Source: Dehalococcoidia bacterium (GTDB lineage: Bacteria; Chloroflexota; Dehalococcoidia; GIF9; AB-539-J10). Taken from it: a stretch of 43,673 bases of DNA. The notes under the pieces were generated by a model. It made no database searches. It was not told the DNA's origin and saw only the letters and a program-made list of their open reading frames with translations. Positions 39,617 through 43,673 of the stretch are shown here, piece by piece. The position numbers and the translations under genes are program-made. Each line of letters starts with the position of its first letter. Positions within the stretch are counted from its first letter, which is position 1. The stretch is from positions 1 through 43,673 of the forward strand of contig JAUWHW010000016.1 in the NCBI GenBank assembly GCA_030605665.1. The letters are read 5' to 3'.

Positions 39617-40459
39617 TTATCTACCTTGCCGCTGGGCTTTAATATACCTCAGGGCATTCTTATCGCGTGCCAGAACTAAGTCAGCAGCTAAAACAGTGGG
39701 ACGCATCTTAGCCACATTTATAACTGGACAGTTTAATCCTGCAGCGATAGCAATACCCAGAAAAGCGCTGTTAATCAAATCACGGTTGGGCAAACCAAAG
39801 GAAACATTGCTAGCACCCAATGTTATATTTACCCCCAGCTCCTCTCTAATTCTGCGAATGCTTTCAATAGTTACTAAGGCACTTCTAGCATCCGCTCCTA
39901 CGGTCATAGTTACACAATCAATAATAACGTCTTCACGAGGTATACCTAATTTCTCGGCTCGCTCCAGAATCTTGTGAGCAATAGCCACACGTCGCTCCAC
40001 ATCATTTGGTATACCTTCATCATCTACCGTCATGCCAATAACTGCCGCTCTATATTCCTTAATTAGAGGTAAGACCCTCCTTAGGGAATCCTCCTGCCCG
40101 GTTACTGAATTAATAAGTGGTTTGCCTTTATACACTTTAAGAGCAGCCTCCAAGGCTTCAGGCTTAGAGCTGTCCAGGCATAAAGGCACATCTACTGTGT
40201 CCATCACTGCTTGAACAACTTTAGGAAGCATAACCACTTCATCTATCATAGCTGTGGCAACATTAACATCAAGAACGTCCGCTCCGGCCTCAACTTGGGC
40301 TAGCGCTTCTTTGCGAACAATCTCAAAATCGCCTGCCTCCAGTGCTGCTGTCATCCTCTTCTTTCCCGTTGGATTAATACGCTCACCAATTAATACCGTG
40401 GGCAGCTCATCACCAATAATTACTTCTTTAGTGGCACTGGATAATTTAGTTTTCATCAA
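39617..40459 (-). CDS. Methyltetrahydrofolate:corrinoid methyltransferase (MtgA/AcsE-like)
   Basis: The 280-residue TIM-barrel pterin-binding enzyme has VLIGERINPTGKKRM, VEAGADVLDVNVATAMIDE, PLCLDSSKPEALEAALKVYK, PLINSVTGQEDSLRRVLPLI, IIDCVTMTVGADARSALVTI and LGASNVSFGLPNRDLINSAF. These are the signatures of the AcsE/MtgA/MtvA family. It would move the methyl group from the methyl-corrinoid protein to tetrahydrofolate, feeding the Wood-Ljungdahl methyl branch, in place of the coenzyme M route used by methanogens. It sits between mtbB and the corrinoid gene in the same direction. Confidence 0.9.
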   Translation of the reverse strand: MMKTKLSSATKEVIIGDELPTVLIGERINPTGKKRMTAALEAGDFEIVRKEALAQVEAGADVLDVNVATAMIDEVVMLPKVVQAVMDTVDVPLCLDSSKPEALEAALKVYKGKPLINSVTGQEDSLRRVLPLIKEYRAAVIGMTVDDEGIPNDVERRVAIAHKILERAEKLGIPREDVIIDCVTMTVGADARSALVTIESIRRIREELGVNITLGASNVSFGLPNRDLINSAFLGIAIAAGLNCPVINVAKMRPTVLAADLVLARDKNALRYIKAQRQGR

Positions 40460-40484
40460 ACATCCCTCCTTAACATTTACGTTA

Positions 40485-41867
40485 CTATTTCACCCTATCC
40501 TTAAATTTATTTACACAGTTGATTTCTATACCCAATAGTTTTGCTATACGAAATTTAGCGTCTATGCCTTTAGCTACTCTGGGAAGGGCGTTCACCCTAC
40601 CAATATCCAAGTCTTCTCTTACTTCACTCATCACCACTGGGTCTGCAAGGTCAGATACAGAAACTCTTAGCTTACTGGCTACATACTCCTTAGCCTCTTT
40701 GATTTTCATCCCTCGGGACATTTGCATACGTGCTACCAGATCTCCAGCAGTACGCATTCCGCCCATACCCGAAGCAATGCTATGAGTAACATGCATCCCT
40801 AAAGGGTCCCCCACTCCTACCTACAAACCATCCAGCCTGCTTATTTCTACCATGGCTTTGGAAGCCCTGGATACTGAATCCACAGGTGGAGTCTCTGTTA
40901 CAGGAATTCCTCCCACTCCCATACCCATATTAGCATGAACAGGTATGCGTGAATTTTCAACACAGGCCTTTGTAAAAGTAGCTGCCCGAGCTACATTCCA
41001 CGGGCATGACTTATCTGTATCAGTATTAATAGCCGGACCAAAAATAGTAGCTCCAGCTTTCTCAACTAACTCAAGCTGCTTGTGAGGATATAATCCCGCC
41101 AGACGCACTCCATCGTAAGTTAACTCTCCATGCATCCCTAAAACGAATTCCCCTGCCATGCCCACCTCAATACACACCTGAGGATACTTCTTCTTTAATA
41201 TCTCAATGGCACGCAAAGTAGCTAAGAATTCTGCATCTCCCGCTGCTGCCGTAGTATCGAAATTAATGCCATCTGCGCCTGATTCATACATCAAACTGCC
41301 CACATAAACCATATCCTTAACAGCGTGCTCCATCATTTCCTCTTGAGCTGCTCTGGCTTCGGATATTTTACCCTGAGGTATTAGCTCCATTGGATTGGGA
41401 CAGGGACCATCCGGTTGGGTATATAGGCCTAAATTGGGCATAGCTCCATAAAACAAAGCAGGGATTGTTATTAGTAAAGCTTGCTCTAATACAGGTTGCT
41501 CGATCCACATGATATTCTTTGCTGGCTTATAGCTGTAATCCATGTGGCCCATCTCCATTGTATCAGCACCTAACATTCTTTCATAAATTTGCAATGATTG
41601 GAGCTTACTAACTGATACATTTGCCCGGTTAAATTTAGTAGTGCCGCTGTCATAACTAAGAACTATTTCTTTCCCTCTCTCCACCCCAACGCTTTTATCA
41701 GGACACTTATAGATCTCAAATAAGTGTCGCAAGTCATCTTCGGAAAGAGGGGAAATCTTTGCTCTCTCAGCAGCATCCCTGGTACCTTCTTCTAGGTCCC
41801 GTTTTAATTCACTCTCACTTAGTTCAATTACAGAACCATCTCCCATTCTGGTATAAATTTTCTGCAC
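40485..41867 (-). CDS. mtbB: Dimethylamine:corrinoid methyltransferase with in-frame UAG (pyrrolysine) at codon 349
   Basis: Two adjacent frames (41867-40821 and 40814-40485) are one gene interrupted only by TAG at 40821-40823. The first part reads [60 protein letters not shown] and ends [16 protein letters not shown]. After the TAG the same frame continues [20 protein letters not shown] and [20 protein letters not shown] to NKFKDRVK. This is the MtbB sequence on both sides of the pyrrolysine, which is residue 356 in Methanosarcina. The total of 460 residues fits the family. The start is GTG 41867 behind AAGGAGGT. The terminal stop is TAG followed directly by TAA. pyl genes lie just upstream. 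The enzyme demethylates dimethylamine to the corrinoid protein. Confidence 0.93.
40821..40823 (-). other. In-frame UAG codon decoded as pyrrolysine
   Basis: TAG at codon 349 of mtbB stands between VEISRLDGL and VGVGDPLGM, the context of the active-site pyrrolysine in MtbB. Conserved coding sequence continues for 111 codons in the same frame. Decoding is inferred from family homology and the adjacent pylC, pylD and pylSn. Confidence 0.9.
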
Positions 41868-41957
41868 TTACTACCTCCTTTTTTAATTTTTATTATCAAG
41901 CGCTTTATCCTCTAGCAAAAAATTCTTTCGTTTAAATTGCGTCTCCTTCCTATCAAT

Positions 41958-42099
41958 AGGCTGTTTAATTTTGCCTTAGCTTCAAAACTGAATTCACCTC
42001 ATCCAGCTTTAATAATCTTCACCCCCAAGATTTTCGTAGTGCGACCCTTTAGGGTCGTGCACGAGGCTAAAGCCTCGCACTACATTTTTAAACAGCCTC
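41958..42099. mobile_element. MITE-like element, copy 4
   Basis: The left end AGGCTGTTTAATTTTGCCTT and right end TTTTTAAACAGCCTC surround a complete type A REP (42036-42083). The flanks ATCAAT (41952-41957) and ATTAAT (42100-42105) match at five of six positions. It separates pylSn from mtbB. The remaining 90 bp before mtbB are AT-rich with a weak possible promoter (TTGCTA, 17 bp, TAATAA near 41900). Confidence 0.78.
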
Positions 42100-42115
42100 A
42101 TTAATATAAAATTTA

Positions 42116-42439
42116 TCACTTAAGCCGGGAGCCATAATGCCGCTTAAAAGAGGTCAAGGAGAATTTTTCCAGCTTCCACTTTGGGATGTGACATTCCTTA
42201 CACTCACCAGAAAACCATTTATTGCGAAGCCATCGTAACGCCCGACTTCTCCTGGAATTCCGTATAACAATTCTGCGGTTGCAATGGGTGATTATCTCAG
42301 CATAAGCTCCTTTTACCTCAAAGGATTTAACTCCATGAAGAACACCATTGCGCGATGGCCACAACTTTATCTTTCGAATAAGTGCAAAAAGGTCCACTTG
42401 CTTTCGATAATACTTTTTGTGGACTCTCCTTGTTTTCAT
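42116..42439 (-). CDS. pylSn: Pyrrolysyl-tRNA synthetase N-terminal domain protein
   Basis: The protein has 107 residues from ATG 42439 (an in-frame ATG at 42463 would add MLWLLNDR and overlap pylD by 20 bp). It begins MKTRRVHKKYYRKQVDLFAL and has the tRNA-binding pattern KLWPSRNGVLHGVKSFEVKG, THCNRRIVIRNSRRSRALRW, LRNKWF, the Cys/His zinc site CKECHIPKWK and FKRHYGSRLK. In bacteria this domain is encoded separately from the catalytic PylSc; it binds tRNA-Pyl. Gene order pylC-pylD-pylSn fits bacterial clusters. pylSc and pylT are not in the window. Confidence 0.88.
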   Translation of the reverse strand: MKTRRVHKKYYRKQVDLFALIRKIKLWPSRNGVLHGVKSFEVKGAYAEIITHCNRRIVIRNSRRSRALRWLRNKWFSGECKECHIPKWKLEKFSLTSFKRHYGSRLK

Positions 42440-42443
42440 CCTG

Positions 42444-43256
42444 TCATTTAACAGCCATAGCAAGCATTGTAGCTACACCGATTTGCAAAGGGTCGTGCAC
42501 CAGACGATCCTTTACCACAGAATAAGCCTCATTACTTAAGCCGAGAGGAATACCACAAGCAGCAATTACAGTATCTGGCTTAATATGCTCTGCTTGGATG
42601 ATCTCCGCGGCAGGGGAGGCATCGAGTAGAATTGTGTATCGTGGCAAAGCCCCTGCCAGATCCTCCTCCTTAACCACTTCATACTCCCTCACCAGAATTT
42701 CAGCTTTAGTTTGATCGACATCATACACTGCTACTTTGGCACCAAGCCTCTTAAGGGCACAGACAGCACTTCTTCCCACTCGCCCCACCCCTATTACCAA
42801 TACGCTGCGATTACGCAATCCTCCCGCCAGACACTCCAGAGCAGCCACATACCCTCTGCCTGTAGCCTCAGCATTATCCACCACTAACCTGTGAGACAAA
42901 TTTACAGCAATAAAACAATTATCATCAGCTAAGAAAATAATTTTTGCTCCTTTTTCAATTCCTTCTGCCAGTCCAACAACATCGTAGTTGAGTGTAACGA
43001 AAGACGTAAAACCAATATAGCTAACAATACTTTGCACAGCTGGGGCAAAGTATTCAATAATGCCTTTACCTGAGGTAATTGGGACCACTGCCACCAGTGT
43101 GGAGCTGCTAGCATTACACACTTCCGTTTCTGCAACACCAGCAGCACGGCTGGCAATTTCCCTGAGAGTACAACCTGTCTTGCACAATAATTCCATATTA
43201 TAATCATCCAGTCCTTCATCTATATCTACTAAGAGTTCACTGCATAAACGCGTCAT
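42444..43256 (-). CDS. pylD: Pyrrolysine biosynthesis protein PylD
   Basis: The 270-residue dehydrogenase performs the last step of pyrrolysine synthesis, oxidising and cyclising 3-methylornithyl-lysine. The Rossmann motif VLVIGVGRVGRSAVCALKRL (about 150-170) is clear, with the preceding DNAEATGRGYVAALECLAGG and the N-terminal ITSGKGIIEYFAPAVQSIVS. Its ATG overlaps the pylC stop (ATGA), and pylSn follows 4 bp after its stop, so the three are one operon. Length matches the family. Confidence 0.9.
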   Translation of the reverse strand: MTRLCSELLVDIDEGLDDYNMELLCKTGCTLREIASRAAGVAETEVCNASSSTLVAVVPITSGKGIIEYFAPAVQSIVSYIGFTSFVTLNYDVVGLAEGIEKGAKIIFLADDNCFIAVNLSHRLVVDNAEATGRGYVAALECLAGGLRNRSVLVIGVGRVGRSAVCALKRLGAKVAVYDVDQTKAEILVREYEVVKEEDLAGALPRYTILLDASPAAEIIQAEHIKPDTVIAACGIPLGLSNEAYSVVKDRLVHDPLQIGVATMLAMAVK

Positions 43257-43673
43257 CTTCTCTCTACCCTGCTCGAACTCGCAAACCCACTACATTCTGG
43301 TACCGGGTCACTATAGACCGACAATCCAAAGTAGTCCCTAATATTTTTGACGACCTGGCAACGCTTGTTCCAAGCTTCCTCGCGGCTATCTCCTGTGATT
43401 ATCAAAGTAGCTACCCAAGATGACCTTCCAGAGGCAAAATCGGTCAGAGCCTCGTCAGCTCCAAAGAATTGCTCTAAAAGCTTAAGAGGGTGAGCATTAG
43501 CCATGATATGTTCTCCCAATACCTCCAAAATCCCTGGGGATACCTTTATATGCTCATAAACCACTCCTTTCTCATAGTTAATATCAGGTATTGTGGGAAC
43601 AACACCTCTAACAAATACATGGTATAAAAGCTCCAACATATTTACACCTATTGATTTATTAACCACTGTGGGT
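43253..43673 (-). CDS. pylC: Pyrrolysine biosynthesis ligase PylC, C-terminal part
   Basis: The gene is cut by the window edge; about 140 C-terminal residues are present. The visible part reads VNMLELLYHVFVRGVVPTIP, KVSPGILEVLGEHIMANAHP, FFGADEALTDFASGRSSWVA and TLIITGDSREEAWNKRCQVV. These are the end of the ATP-grasp enzyme that joins 3-methylornithine to lysine. GTG 43666 is internal, not the start, because the frame stays open to the edge. The stop overlaps the pylD start. Confidence 0.85.
   Translation of the reverse strand, partial: PTVVNKSIGVNMLELLYHVFVRGVVPTIPDINYEKGVVYEHIKVSPGILEVLGEHIMANAHPLKLLEQFFGADEALTDFASGRSSWVATLIITGDSREEAWNKRCQVVKNIRDYFGLSVYSDPVPECSGFASSSRVERR

Noticed and set aside
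731..42083. CRISPR array
   Set aside because: The repeats are palindromic, scattered and without regularly spaced unique spacers; no cas genes are present.
41868..42115. tRNA-Pyl gene between mtbB and pylSn
   Set aside because: No cloverleaf or CTCTAAA anticodon loop is found on either strand; the gap is a MITE and AT-rich leader.

Overview
The window reads as chromosome of a strictly anaerobic bacterium, most likely a Chloroflexota member of the Dehalococcoidia type. That placement is an inference from the acidic BNR-type surface protein, the corrinoid/tetrahydrofolate methyl-transfer genes, the tungsten aldehyde oxidoreductases and the heavy load of palindromic repeats; no rRNA or tRNA gene is present to confirm it.

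Layout. 1-6700: a 5'-truncated LarA-type gene, a REP-associated tyrosine transposase among REP palindromes, a large acidic secreted surface protein on the minus strand with tandem promoters, two decayed retropepsin-like genes, and a first copy of a MITE-like element. 6700-16500 (+): an island of virion genes (HTH protein, portal, scaffold, major capsid protein, capsid cement protein, adaptor, beta-helix spike, protease-linked fragment, two small membrane proteins, tail-hub/receptor-binding protein). It has no terminase large subunit, tape measure, integrase or lysis enzyme. Several of its genes carry genomic repeats inside their reading frames. 16500-21000: a NarL-type regulator without its phospho-acceptor Asp, a gene split by REP sequences, a four-helix-bundle protein, an MBL hydrolase with an unknown partner, and a prepilin peptidase. 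21400-23130 (+): rplU (apparent AUU start), rpmA, rpmE and a DUF1385 protein. 23139-24855 (-): PiT phosphate transporter with its DUF47 partner.

24900-37030 (-): one long catabolic cluster transcribed from a good sigma-70-type promoter at about 37100. In order it holds a class III PLP enzyme, a CoA-acylating aldehyde dehydrogenase, a GSA-aminotransferase-like PLP enzyme, two duplicated tungsten aldehyde:ferredoxin oxidoreductases, a two-subunit CoA-transferase and two citrate synthase/citryl-CoA-lyase-like proteins. The enzymes suggest amine to aldehyde to acid or acyl-CoA to C-C cleavage, but the substrate is not known.

37500-43673 (-): a methylamine system that uses pyrrolysine. pylC (partial), pylD and pylSn are followed by a dimethylamine methyltransferase gene (mtbB) with an in-frame UAG at codon 349, a methyltetrahydrofolate methyltransferase, a corrinoid protein and a non-pyrrolysine MttB-family methyltransferase. 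Together they would move methyl groups from dimethylamine, and perhaps from a quaternary amine, through the corrinoid protein to tetrahydrofolate and so into the Wood-Ljungdahl pathway. pylSc, pylB and pylT are not in the window and are expected beyond its right edge.

The most notable results are the UAG-interrupted mtbB with its pyl genes, the uncharacterised W-enzyme/CoA-transferase/citryl-lyase cluster with a duplication scar, the MITE family with apparent 6-bp target duplications, repeat insertions inside virion genes, and the membrane-anchored surface protein carrying a C2H2 zinc-finger motif.
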